A DNA stretch of 64,000 bases, from positions 4,967,615 through 5,031,614 of the forward strand of contig NW_004624866.1 in NCBI RefSeq assembly GCF_000247695.1, read 5' to 3'. Numbering within the stretch: position 1 is the first letter of the stretch; every line of letters starts with the position of its first letter. Position numbers and translations under genes: made by a program. Shown piece by piece: positions 37,480-47,579 of the stretch. The notes beneath the pieces were generated by a model, which made no database searches, was not told where the DNA came from, and worked only from the letters and a program-made list of their open reading frames with translations. The stretch comes from Heterocephalus glaber. Lineage: Eukaryota; Chordata; Mammalia; Rodentia; Bathyergidae.

Positions 37480-37640
37480 ATTCAGTAAACATTTACTGAA
37501 TCCTCACTGTTTAATAAATTTTCCTGCCATGCACTGAGGCTATAAAGATGAATGAAACTCAAATCATTTTTCTTGATGAGCTCAGTCCAGTGGGATAGAC
37601 AAATATGTAAACAAATAATTATAAAGCATAATAAGTTGTA
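37480..37640 (+). mobile_element. Ancient repeat relic
   Basis: 'acatttactgaatcctcactg', 'gatgagctcagtccagtgggatagacaaatatgtaaacaaataatta' matches a mammalian-wide repeat pattern, as at 9250 and 49690. Family not assigned. Confidence 0.45.
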
Positions 37641-37788
37641 TTATACAATGTTCTTGGGAAAATAAAGGGTCCGTCTCCCTATTACTTGCTCTAGGTTATG
37701 ATTCGGGAGAAGAATCTAGGTGCTTTGTCACTGAGTCTCATTAGGACTTTCCAAGGGTCAGATGGATTCAAACCCCTGTTGAAATTCA

Positions 37789-37875
37789 GTGCGCGTGTGT
37801 GCGCGTGTGTGCATGTGTGTGTGTGTGAGAGAGGGAGGGAGGAGGAGAGCAAAGGAGAGGGAGAGGGGAGATTTT
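37789..37875. repeat. GT/GC alternating tract followed by GA-rich tract
   Basis: Imperfect alternating gcgcgtgtgt units (37789-37828) then a purine-rich gagagggagg tract to about 37870. Confidence 0.88.
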
Positions 37876-38709
37876 TATTTAATCTGTGAAGCAGATACCT
37901 CTGCCCAGTATTAGCAGGCTATAAGTGACACAAGCTTCTTGTCCCAGTATAATCCGGCTGGATTATTTTAGGAATCTCACTGAAGCTTTCTGGGACTCAA
38001 ATGGGCATGTCAAATAGCAGACTTGGGCTAGTACTACTCCTTTGCTAAGGGGTGCTACCAAGACTCAAATCTCAGTCTGTGAAGTAGCAGGGCTCAGCTG
38101 AGTTCACTTCCAGCCAAGGTCAACTTGACTCCAATTAAATTTTTCCTCTCTGAATTAACCATTTGTTCTCTTCAGCAAAAATATGCTAGTGCCTTCTTTA
38201 TGCTAGAGTCCTGCTCAAGATAATGGCTGTCAGCAGGTGTCCTGAGGCCTGCCCAGTTCCCCTCCTTTCCATGCTTGTAATGAATAAACACTGGATGTCC
38301 TTGGTGTTCTTTGTCTTTGCTGCCCAGAGCAGCTTCGATCAGCCCAAGATCCATCTTCTCTCAAGTCTCTGTCTCTGTGTCTTTTCTTCTCTCTTTCCTA
38401 TCCCATGAATGTCGTACTGTCTCATAGGAGGCCAAGACCCGTGGCTGGGGCTTTTTGGTAATATCTCTTATAAATCTGTAATAAGAAATATTGTGGAAGA
38501 GAGGAGAGATAAAAGCAAGAGGAAATGGTCTGAGTAATATAATCTAGTCATCAAAGGGTTCTCACCTACTAAATTTCCAGTATGTATTCACTTTTGTGTT
38601 TCTAGGACTGCTGTGATTTTGAAGGCTGTCTTCCTGCACTGTGAGTAAAGTCTTTTGTATACACAGACATCCTCAGTGGTTAAGGGCTGTTTGTTTCCTT
38701 GTTATGTTT

Positions 38710-39110
38710 TTGTATTAGTTATCTGTGGTTGCATAAACACACATTTATCATTTTAGTCTGTGGCTCAGAAATCTGAGCATGACTGAGCTGGGCCTGTGTC
38801 ACCTGCGGTCAGATAGCTGTAAGTCAGGCTGTCACCCCAGGCTGGGTGTCATCTGAAGACCAGTGTGGGGAAGCACCTGCTTCTGAGCTCACTCACATGG
38901 ATTGTGGAGGATGCAGCCACTGTGGGTCAGGTAGACTGAGGTGTCAGTACCTTGCTGGAGACCCCTCACTTCCGTGGTACATAGGGCTCAAGGGAATCTG
39001 CCATAAGGGAATCTGCTAGCAGGTCAGAAGCAAAAACCTTTTGTAATCTAATCACAAAACTGACATCCCTCCATGTTGCCATATTCTGTTAGTTAGAAGC
39101 ATATTACTTA
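38710..39110 (+). mobile_element. Ancient interspersed repeat relic
   Basis: 'ttagttatctgtggttgcataaac', 'gtctgtggctcagaaatctgagcatg' and 'cactcacatgg' follow an old mammalian-wide element. Looks related to 10070-10440. Family not assigned. Confidence 0.45.
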
Positions 39111-40466
39111 TGGGAAGGGGATTTTCCAAGACTAGGAATACCAGGGATAGGGATCATTGGGGCCATCTTGGAGGATGTTTGGTACAGTGTTCAGTGGACA
39201 TCACAGTAAGGAGTTGAGACCTTTATTTGTGGCAATAAGAAATAGCCATAAGACACAGAACAGAAAACAACAACTCAGTGGAGGGAAGAGTCAGAGGTGA
39301 CAGTATCCACGAAGATGAAGTGCCACTTTCTCCTCACTGTCCAGGAACTTCATAAATCTTGGGTGGGTATTGAATTTTCCACAAGACATGGAATTGTGGT
39401 ACAAGCCAGTGGTAACTGGAGCATAAAGAGCAGTGTGATTCCAGTTGCCATCTGGGTTATAATCATGACAGAACTATGAAGAAAATGCCAAGGCTGTCAC
39501 ACAGGTAGAATCTATGAATTGCCTGGTGAAAGTTTTGGGGGGCCTTTGCTGGGGAGGTGGCTTTGCCTGGGTCTTCACATGTGAATAGGAAGCTGCAGTG
39601 TGAAGAAGAAGGAAAGTACAGTGCATTCCAGAGCACAGGAAGTTTCAGTGGTCCATGGTTTTGGTAAAAAGAGAAATCTGGTAAGGCTTGAGTGTGTAAA
39701 ACCAGAAGATAATCCAGCAGATGACCTGAAGAAGTAGTCAAGGCTTGAAAAGTCTGAAAATTTCTAAATGATCTGGCATATATCAGTGAGCTCACTGGTA
39801 TGACCAGAGTTTTGAAAGAGGTGAAGGTGAGGCGAAACCATGTTAGGATGTGATAATATAGTAATTCAGATGTATGATGACATAGAAATATTAACTTTCC
39901 ATTGACCCTCACTTGCTGTGTGCCTTGACTGCTCTTTGTCATACTGCTCAATATCTATCTCCTTCCTCTTTTGTAGTCAAAGTTAGATAATTCTAGAGTG
40001 TGGACTTACTCTAAAGAAACTTATTTGTCTTAGCAATAACTTCTTAATTGTCTTATTGCAGAACAAGCTGGTGGTGATGGAGGTGGGGGACCACCTTCCT
40101 TCCTAGCCTTCAAAGCTGCTTTAAGGGTTAATTAATAGTTCTGAAAGCCCCAGAAGCTTAAAAGCCTTGCCTAGACTTATGAATGTTCAGTAATAATCAT
40201 GGCAGTAATCAGAGAGCAGCAGGACTTAGCAGGGTATGAAAGTCCTTTTGGGTCTTGCCTGGCCTGTGGGTTGTGGACACTGCTGTGTCTCCACAAGTGA
40301 ATGAGTCTGGCCAAGGAGAGGCCTAGCTACTATGATGGAGAAGAGTCAATTCCTAAGACTCAGAAACACAAGCTTGTTTAAAGAAGTTAATCTTAAGATA
40401 TGACACCAAAGCTCACGTAACTGAAAGAAAAATAGATAATGTAGATTTCATCAAAATTACAAACTT

Positions 40467-40554
40467 GGGCTGGGGTGCAGCTCAGTGGCAGTGTGTGTGT
40501 ACTTAGACATGTGAGGCCTTGGGTTCAACCTCTAGCATCAGAAAACTAAATAAA
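40467..40554 (+). mobile_element. Older ID SINE, sense, inside L1
   Basis: 'gggctggggtgcagctcagtgg ... gggttcaacctctagcatc' with an A-rich tail. Flanked by tacaaactt at 40458-40466 and 40555-40563, both inside the L1. Confidence 0.88.
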
Positions 40555-41139
40555 TACAAACTTTTGTGCTTCATAGAACACTACCTAATAAGCAAGAGGC
40601 AAACCTCCAGAATGAGTGAAAATATTTGCAAGTCATATAGCTGGTAAAGAACTTACATCTAGGGTATATTAATAGCAGTTACAACACAATAATAAGACAT
40701 AACATTTTAAAAACGGGCAAAGGCTCTGAATAGATACCTCTCCAAAGAAGATACATCAGTGGTCAGTGGTCACATGAAAAGATACTCAGTGTCAGACTGG
40801 TGGGGAAATACAAATCAAAACCACAGTGAGATGCTGCTTTGCCCCACAGAGCTATAATCAAAAAGGTAATTTTTGGCAAGAATGTGGAGAAATTCAAATC
40901 CTCACCCACTTCTGTTAGTGTAAAATGGTGCAAATATCTAGGATAAGAGTGTGTAGTTCTTCTAGAGGTAAATGTAATGTTGCCATATGACCCAGCAGTT
41001 CTACTCCTAGGTACATGTGTTAGAGAGACAAAAGCAAGTGTAAGAAAATAGAATGTTTATTGCAGTATTTTCATAATAGACAAAAATAAAAACAACCCAA
41101 AGGCCATCGACCAATGAATGGATTAATAAAATATGGTCT

Positions 41140-41895
41140 GAAGCAAAAAACAGTTTCTCTACTCACAAGTCACTCGAGAGCTTCTGGCATCCACTTGGCT
41201 TCCACACATACCAAGCAGTTCTCCAGTGGACTCCAACTGGGTGTCTTGTACTTTGACTCAGATCTGACACTGCCTGCCGTAGTGTCAGGTAGCACAGGGA
41301 TTCAGTCCCACAAGGCTGCCTGTCCTCACTGCAGGCGCCAACTGCCTGTAGACGGTTGTCACCTCCACTTTTAACTGACTGGCTGTAGATTGGGGCTTCC
41401 TATGACCCCTTCCTTGTGCTCAGTTAATGTACAGAACTCACTGGGTACTGGGTAAGTACAGGGAAGTACTTACATTTACCAGTTACTTAGAAAGAATAAT
41501 ATTACACAGGATTGAGATGAACAGCCAGAACGAGGGGGGCTGAGTGCAGCTCAGTGCCTTTTCTGATTGTCTAGAAGGACAGAAACTTTACAAACCCTCT
41601 CCTGCAGGGTTTTTAATGGAGGCTTTTTTACCTAGGCATGATTGATTGCATCACTAGCCATTGGTGACCAACTCAACCTCTGGAGTTTAGGTATAGGGCT
41701 GAGTCACCCCTCTAGTCTGCTTTGATCTGGTGGGTGTCTTCACCAGCACCCACCCTGAAACTGTCAGGAGCATCAAGCCACCAATTATCTCATGAGCATA
41801 CAAAAGATACTCCTCACTAATGGTTGTAATGGTTGAAATGAGGAGCTTGGACAGGAACCAGGGGCAGAGACCAAGTATTTATTTCTCATATCACA
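41140..41895 (-). mobile_element. LTR-like insertion inside the L1
   Basis: About 750 bases of non-L1 sequence between the L1 halves ('aaaatatgg' before and 'ggcatatctatataatgg' after). On the minus strand it has LTR-like composition with 'gacacccagttggagtcc' and 'gacactacggcaggcagtgtcag', which resemble phrases of retroviral-type LTRs. I could not fix the exact ends or family. No gag, pol or env reading frame is present. Confidence 0.5.
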
Positions 41896-42479
41896 AATGG
41901 CATATCTATATAATGGAATATTATTTGCCAGTGAAAAGTAATGAAAGCTGATACATGAACCTTGAAAAAAATTTATAGTTTTATAGAGCAAAATCACGAG
42001 GTGGGTACAAAATCATGAGGTGGGTACAATGTGGGTCAAACTGTGATTAACCAATAAGATTACAAGTATAGCTGCTTAGATAATATTGATCCAGTGGGGA
42101 AGCAGGTCATGTAGCAAGGATACATGAAAAGAACAAGGATCTTTTTAGGAAGGGATGAATCGGGATGTCCTGGTCACTCACCTGGGTGACTGATGTCTGT
42201 TTAGACTTTATTGGACCAGGGGAGTAAAATCTTCAATTTATTGTTTAGCCCTTGGGGAGGCATGTTGGCCTAGTCATTCCATCGTTATTTTGAGGCCCGA
42301 CCTTTAACAGATGTGTCTCCAGCCACAGTTTTGATGTGTTCTCATCCTCTGCACTGACTCCTTCGAGGGCCTTGTCCTGATTGCCTATAATATTTCTACC
42401 TAATTTAGCTGTCTATAATAGTTGGATGCCTTTGTAAATGTATAGAGACTACTGAGTTGCTCACTTTATTATATCTTCC

Positions 42480-42566
42480 TTTTTTTTTTTTTGGTACTGG
42501 GGATCAAAATTGTATCCTTGCACTTGCCGGGCAGGTGGTGGAATCACTGAGCCAAATCCCTGGCCC
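42480..42566 (-). mobile_element. ID SINE, antisense
   Basis: 'ggtactggggatcaaaattg ... cactgagccaaatccctggcc' after a T-run. The flanks do not show a clear duplication. Confidence 0.9.
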
Positions 42567-42769
42567 TTCAGTTGCTCACAAATGAGGGAATTGAGTGATA
42601 CATGAATTGTTATCTTAATAAAGCTGCCCCCCCATCCCGACCCAGAAATTGATACTAAGAGGCCAGAGGGAGAGGTCTTCTAGGTAAATTTTTCCAGCAG
42701 TCACCCTTCTTTACATTGTTATTCTGTGTGTTGTTTTTCTGTTGCTTTTTTTGTTCTCCTTCTTTCCTC

Positions 42770-42901
42770 CCCCTCCTCCCTCTCTTTCTGTCCCTGTCTG
42801 TCTGTCTGTCTGTCTCTCTCTCTGTCTCTGTCTGTCTCCATCTCCTCTCTCTCCTCTCCTCCTCCTCCTTCCTCTCTCTCTCTCTCTATTTCTCTCTCTC
42901 A
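42770..42901. repeat. Polypyrimidine tract with TCTG and TC repeats
   Basis: Nearly pure C/T on the + strand over about 130 bases, with (TCTG)n at about 42795-42814 and several TC runs. The overlapping open frames in three phases here are serine/leucine-rich artefacts. Confidence 0.93.
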
Positions 42902-43739
42902 AGTGGCTGTGCCTACATTTTTCTTTCCTTGCTCTGCCAGACCAGGCCCCATTTGCTTGTTAAGAGCTATGAGCATTAGCGGAACGTTAATAGTCTGAAC
43001 TACATTAACTTCACATCTGGCTGTTTCTCTCCAGGAGGCTCCTATTATTTGATTGTGACTGATTAGAGGTTTTGTTCATGTTCATTTGTGCTGATTTGGC
43101 TTGTTTAGAGTAAAGCTAGTTTGTATTTGCAACCCTGACCAGCATTCCAGAGAGCTCTCCCTTAGAGGCTGCGTCCAATCACCAGTGTGGGAGAAGGATG
43201 GAGAGCAAAGTGAGGTGTGGAAAGAGAGAACTTTCTCTTCCTGTCTCTAAGTGATGCTCACCGGCTCGTCATAGCATGTTACTTTGGAAGTCATTTGTCT
43301 GACACAGCTGGGATGTGCTGTTTCACATGGAACCTGTGGTCTTCGCTCAACTTGCTGAGTCCTGAAACAGTGCCAGCCTGGCCCTGCGACGAAGCAAGGC
43401 AGCCCCATGCACGGGCTCTGTGGGCCACGTTAAGGTGTCTGGGTGCTCAGGCCTCCACTGTAGGCTGAGTGTTCAGATGTCGTTGCCACACAAACACTTG
43501 AACACCCCTGGTGCACACTGGGAGGTCCTTTGCCAAGCCTACGGTGGAATGGCCTGCCGTTTAGGGTTCATATGCTAAAGCAGGACCTTGGCCTGTTGCC
43601 AGGCACCTGTGAAGTCCTTGCCATTCCATATAGAAGCTTTTTCCTTGCAAAATTGCTTTCTATAGATTTGACTGTTAAGAGGAGTTAAAATCTGGGCTGT
43701 GGCTGGCTGCCACCCTACCTCCTTCTGTGGTGAACAAGG

Positions 43740-43945
43740 TCAGAGAGGGAGGAAGAGGAAAAGAGAGATGGAGAGGTAGTAAGGGAAGGAGAAGGGGGGT
43801 GGAGAGAAAGAACAAAAAAGCCACAAAAATAATCATTATCATGAACGAAAACCAATTAGGGGATCTGAGAAAAGAACAGCGAGAAAGGAGAAACACAAAA
43901 TATGGTTGGGAGATAATAGGGAAAGAAAGAAAATGTGGAGGGAAG
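43740..43945. repeat. Polypurine-rich tract
   Basis: About 200 bases of A/G-rich sequence (gagggaggaagagg ... gaaagaaagaaaatg) on the + strand, densest at 43740-43815. Confidence 0.88.
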
Positions 43946-44217
43946 TGAGAGTGGGGTCACAGTAGAAACGAGTTATGACGGGGAAAACGGAGCTCGCGCT
44001 GCAAAGTAGTTACCTCTTTTGAATTCTTCTTTCTTTATGTCCCTGGCAATTGTGTCTGTTCCGTGCTGGCCTTGAGCCTCCCTGACTTTTGGAAAACACC
44101 TCGTTCGTGTCCTTCCCTGTGCACACTGTGTAGTTGCTCTCCCGGTCCTTCTGTCTTCATCTCCCCTCTTTCTTTTCCTTTTCTCAAGCACTTGGCTCCT
44201 AAAAGAAGAGTACCTTA

Positions 44218-44303
44218 GGGCTGGGGATTTAGCTCAGTGGTTCCACCACCTGCTTCACAAGTGCAAGGACCCGAGTTCAATCCCCAGTGCCAAAAAAAAA
44301 AAA
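44218..44303 (+). mobile_element. ID SINE, sense, with intact internal promoter boxes
   Basis: 'gggctggggatttagctcagtggttccaccacctg ... gacccgagttcaatccccag', then a 12-A tail. A box tagctcagtgg and B box gagttcaatcccc are both consensus. Imperfect duplication (aagagtacctta / aagagtagcacttta). Confidence 0.95.
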
Positions 44304-44410
44304 GAGTAGCACTTTAGATCTAGAGGCAACCTCAGAGAAGGCCGGAGATTTAGGAGAGAAGGCAGCCCTTGAAGTGCTGGCTTTGTTGTCTTCTTTTACA
44401 CTTTTTTTTC

Positions 44411-44598
44411 TTTCAGTACTGGGAATTGAATCCAGACCCTTTACACTAAGCTGTTTCCCTATTCTTTTTTTTAATTTTAATTTTAATTTTGAGACAGGGT
44501 CTCATTAAGTTCAAGCTGGCCTTGAACTTGTGATTCTTCTGCCTCAGGCTTCCAGAGTGCTAGGATTTCAGGCGTGTAATACCACATCCTGCCTAGCT
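44411..44598 (-). mobile_element. ID/B1 dimeric SINE, antisense
   Basis: Reverse degraded ID (cagtactgggaattgaatcc), (TTTAA)n linker, reverse B1 (gagacagggtctcattaag ... taataccacatcctgcc). Confidence 0.8.
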
Positions 44599-44805
44599 AC
44601 ATCTTATTCTCTCCTTTTAGCTGAGGGTTGCATGCAATTGGCTTCCCCTTGGACTGGTTCTTGCCCTTTCTAACCTGGGTGTTACTCGACTGCTGGTCCC
44701 TCCCGGTTCGAACACAGTTCCCAGGGTCAGTGGCGGGTGGGGATGGATGAAGGGTCAGGTCATTTCCTACAGTGTTAGGCAGCAGGGTGCAGCCTCACTT
44801 TGCCT

Positions 44806-45016
44806 CACTGATTCTCAGCCAGGGTGATTCTGCTCCTGAGGGGACTTTTAACAGTGTCTGGAGACTTTCTTGGTTGTCACATGTAGGCAGTGCTAATTAC
44901 ATCCAGTGGATAAAGACCGACCAGGGATGCCACTAAACAGCCCCCAATGCACAGACAGAACCGTAACAGAGCCACCTGGCCTGTGCTGTCAACAGTGCTG
45001 AGGTTAAGAGACACTG
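44806..45016 (+). mobile_element. MER20-type hAT DNA transposon relic
   Basis: 'attctcagccagggtgattctgctcctgaggggac', 'tgtctggagactttcttggttgtcac', 'gggatgccactaaacag', 'caatgcacagacag' and the end 'gctgaggttaagagacactg' follow MER20 from end to end. MER20 is an ancient non-autonomous hAT-Charlie family. The 8-base flanks no longer match. Confidence 0.8.
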
Positions 45017-45548
45017 ATACCTTGATCTCTCCCTAGTGGAAAACCTACATCCCAGGACAGTCAGAGGCTGTTATTCCTAACTGCATAGCAGTACCTGGGG
45101 ACAGTTTTATCCAGGTACTTGTGGGTTGGGCTTGAGCTAATAACCCAGCGTTTCTGGGTTAAATGACTTGGTTTACAAAACTAAGGTTTGGTGAAAAGCA
45201 GGTAGAGTTCCCTCCTTTTCCATGTGTGCCACCCACAGGCAGGTCTTACTCCTCTACTTGGAGGCCTCTGCCTGCACTGATACCTAAGAAGACAGAAATA
45301 AGGGCTGTCCCAGATCTGGGCCTCCAGTGGTTCTGGTGTGGCCTTGAATACATACAACTGCAAGTCAAGGGAGGGTTCTGTGAGAGAGGAAGTGAGCATG
45401 AGATTGAAGGGTGAGGGATTTTTAAGAGAGCAAAATAGATTGTCCTGTTTCCAGCAGTCAAGTGGAAACTAGCCACAGGTGTAGGGAAGAAATTATGGAG
45501 AGAAGATTATCATTTTAGTGATAATTGTTCTGTAAAATTGCTCTAGGC

Positions 45549-45628
45549 CAGTGATGATGAGCCTATGGCATGCGTTCCACAGTTTGCTGTTTGTATCATT
45601 GAAAGCTCTAAAAGGTTCACCATCACTG
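45549..45628 (-). mobile_element. 80-bp mini hAT-type transposon, perfect 8-bp TSD
   Basis: Terminal inverted repeats cagtgatgatgagcc (left) and ggttcaccatcactg (right) enclose an 80-base element. It is flanked by a perfect 8-base duplication ctctaggc at 45541-45548 and 45629-45636. TSD length, the CAGTG termini and inverted repeats identify a non-autonomous hAT. It has no coding capacity. Its reverse complement aligns end to end with 47376-47454. Rodent hAT-Charlie short families such as URR1 are a possible identity. Confidence 0.9.
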
Positions 45629-46332
45629 CTCTAGGCCAAAAGCTTGCTATAGCAGTTTTGTAATTTAACCTCTTTTTATCTTGCCGAGATGTGGAGTGAA
45701 TTTGTTGTTGTAACATGCTCTTGCTCCAGGAAAGAGCTTTTGGCTCATGTCTGAGAAAGTGGGTGCTCTGTTTTTGGCATATCCTAAACTCCCCAGAGTG
45801 GACACTCCATGCAGTGTAAAAATACACTGTTATGTGATCACATTTCCAGGTAAAACAGCTGGAAAATATGTGCCATTTCATTCCAGATAACTTATTTCTC
45901 TTTCTACTCTATTTTAAAAGCTAACTCAAGTTAATCTCATTTATTTATGCCTTGATTTTTTTCTCCCTGTATTATAATCAAAGTTGTATTGAAGAAGTTT
46001 CCCATCCTTTCATTGGTTCTCAGCCTGGAGATCAAGACTTGCTGACTTTTCATCTGCCTTCATTCTAGTTTATTTTTTAGAACACTTTAACCCTCATATT
46101 GGAAGCTTGGCTCCAATAAAAAAAATCCTTTCGAATGTTTGTTCCTTGTGTTTTTTCCTCTTCGATAGATTTGCAAATGTTTACTGAATCGCTGCTAGTT
46201 GCGAGTGCCTGTATTTAGAGCTGTGGGAGGCATAGCTAAGTGCAAGGTATTATTTTTCCTATTGGAACCCCAGGGCTAGAAATTCACAGTCTGTGCTCCC
46301 AGGAGGTGTAGAGGAGCGGATGGGACCTCATT

Positions 46333-46419
46333 GTTTTTCTTTTTCAGAACCGAGGATGAAACTCTGGTCCTTCCACTTGCAAGGCAGGCAGTGGAACCAC
46401 TGAGCTAAATCCCTGGCCC
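46333..46419 (-). mobile_element. ID SINE, antisense
   Basis: 'agaaccgaggatgaaactctgg ... cactgagctaaatccctggcc' after a T-rich run. Confidence 0.88.
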
Positions 46420-46687
46420 ATATCACTTTAATCTGTAAGGCTGTACTCTGGATTCTCATTCCCCGTCCTTATCTTTTAAAAAAAATTGTGCCGAAAATGG
46501 TTAAATTTACCCTTTTAGCCCTATAAAGTGTACAGTTCAATGGCACTAAGCATATTTTTGTTCTTATACAGCCATCACCACCTTTCATCTGCAGAATTTT
46601 TTCATCTTCCCAAAGCAAAGCTCTATCTCTTAAGCAATAACTGCATTCCTACCTCCTCCTGGGACTTGGTAGCATTATTCCACTCTG

Positions 46688-47100
46688 TTTGGTGTGGCTT
46701 GGGTCTAGATGTCCCCACCAAAGCCTAATGCAGTCATAGGTGGGGCTTTTTAAGAAGTGGCTGGACCTAAAGAGTGTGACGCTGGAATTGATTCATGGTG
46801 CAGTGCTAGGCTCAAGGGCATTAGGATTAAGGGTGAGAGTGGTACCCGCCCTAAATAGCCTGAATAAGATATAAGGGATAGAAAGACCCATGGTCGTCCC
46901 TTGCTTGCTTGCTTTGCTACCTCCTCCTGGCCAGGAACTGTTTCCCCTCTGTGATATCTGTCTGCCACCCACCCTGCCTTGGAACCAGCCAATTATGGAC
47001 TGGAAGCTATAGACTGTGAGCTAAATAAACCTTTTGCCCTTTAACTTTGGATGCTGGGTATTTTGTCTCAGCAACAAGAAAAAAGTGACTTAGACAGTAT
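46688..47100 (+). mobile_element. MaLR-type LTR, sense, inside L1
   Basis: 'ggtgtggcttgggtctagatgtcccc', 'gtggggctttttaagaagtgg', 'ggactggaagctatagactgtgagctaaataaaccttttgcc' and 'gggtattttgtctcagcaac' give the layout of a rodent MaLR solo LTR with its AATAAA signal. No internal retroviral genes. Confidence 0.7.
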
Positions 47101-47248
47101 CTCTGTGAATTTGCCCACTGTGTATACTGCATGTAAGTGGAGTTATACAGTATATTTATTCTTTAATGTCCAGTTTATTTCACTTAGTGCAACACCCTCA
47201 TAGTTCATCCATGTTCTATCCTGTGATAGGATTTCCTTATAAAATCTT

Positions 47249-47336
47249 TTTTTTTTTTTGGTGCCGGGGATTGAACTCAGGACCTTGTGCTTGCGAGGCA
47301 GGTGACGGCACCACTGAGCTAAATCCCTGGCCCTCT
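47249..47336 (-). mobile_element. ID SINE, antisense, TSD-flanked, inside L1
   Basis: 'ggtgccggggattgaactc ... gctaaatccctggcc'. Flanked by ttataaaatctt at 47237-47248 and 47337-47348. Confidence 0.95.
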
Positions 47337-47375
47337 TTATAAAATCTTAATAATATTCCATTCGTTTGTCTATAT

Positions 47376-47454
47376 TAGTGATGGCGAACCTTTTAGAGCT
47401 TTCAGTGTTACAAACAGCCCTCTGTGGCACGTGTGCCATCGTTTGCCACCACTG
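47376..47454 (+). mobile_element. 79-bp mini hAT-type transposon, near-perfect 8-bp TSD
   Basis: Ends tagtgatggcgaac and gtttgccaccactg are inverted repeats. Flanking octamers gtctatat (47368-47375) and gtctatac (47455-47462) differ only at the last base. Same family as 45549-45628 in the opposite orientation; shared core includes 'ccttttagagctttca' and 'acaaacag'. Inserted into the old L1. Confidence 0.9.
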
Positions 47455-47486
47455 GTCTATACCATACATAGAGAGAGAGAGAGTAG

Positions 47487-47579
47487 GTGATTGATTGATT
47501 GATTGATTGATTTATTTATTTTCTGTACTCGGGTTCAAACTCAGGCAGGAACAGGGCCGCTGGGGTAAATCCCCAGCCC
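47487..47579 (-). mobile_element. ID SINE, antisense, internally deleted, with GATT-expanded tail
   Basis: (GATT)n/TTTA run, then 'gtactcgggttcaaactcag', a gap, and 'gctggggtaaatccccagccc'. Near-duplicate ataccat at both flanks (47459-47465 and 47581-47587). Confidence 0.82.

Larger units (their letters stand above)
40370..42000 (+). mobile_element. Old L1 ORF2 3' relic, sense, split by ID and LTR insertions
   Basis: Sense L1 phrases: 'aactgaaagaaaaatagataatgtagatttcatcaaaatt', 'acgggcaaaggctctgaatag', 'acaaatcaaaaccacagtgagatgctg', 'gaatgtggagaaattcaaatcc', 'tgacccagcagttctactcctagg' and, after the inserted block, 'tatataatggaatattatttgcc'. Many stops. The only clearly sense-orientation L1 of any length in the intron. 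Confidence 0.85.

Noticed and set aside
42716..42998. Overlapping Leu/Ser-rich frames in several phases
   Set aside because: Artefact of the polypyrimidine tract; all frames lack stops for the same reason.
44218..44290. tRNA-like sequence with A and B boxes
   Set aside because: Looks like a tRNA gene by promoter boxes but has an A-tail and flanking duplication and cannot form a proper cloverleaf; it is an ID SINE.
45549..45628. Box C/D-like snoRNA start (gtgatgatgag)
   Set aside because: The 8-base TSD, inverted repeats and second genomic copy identify a hAT mini-transposon; no matching D box or terminal stem.
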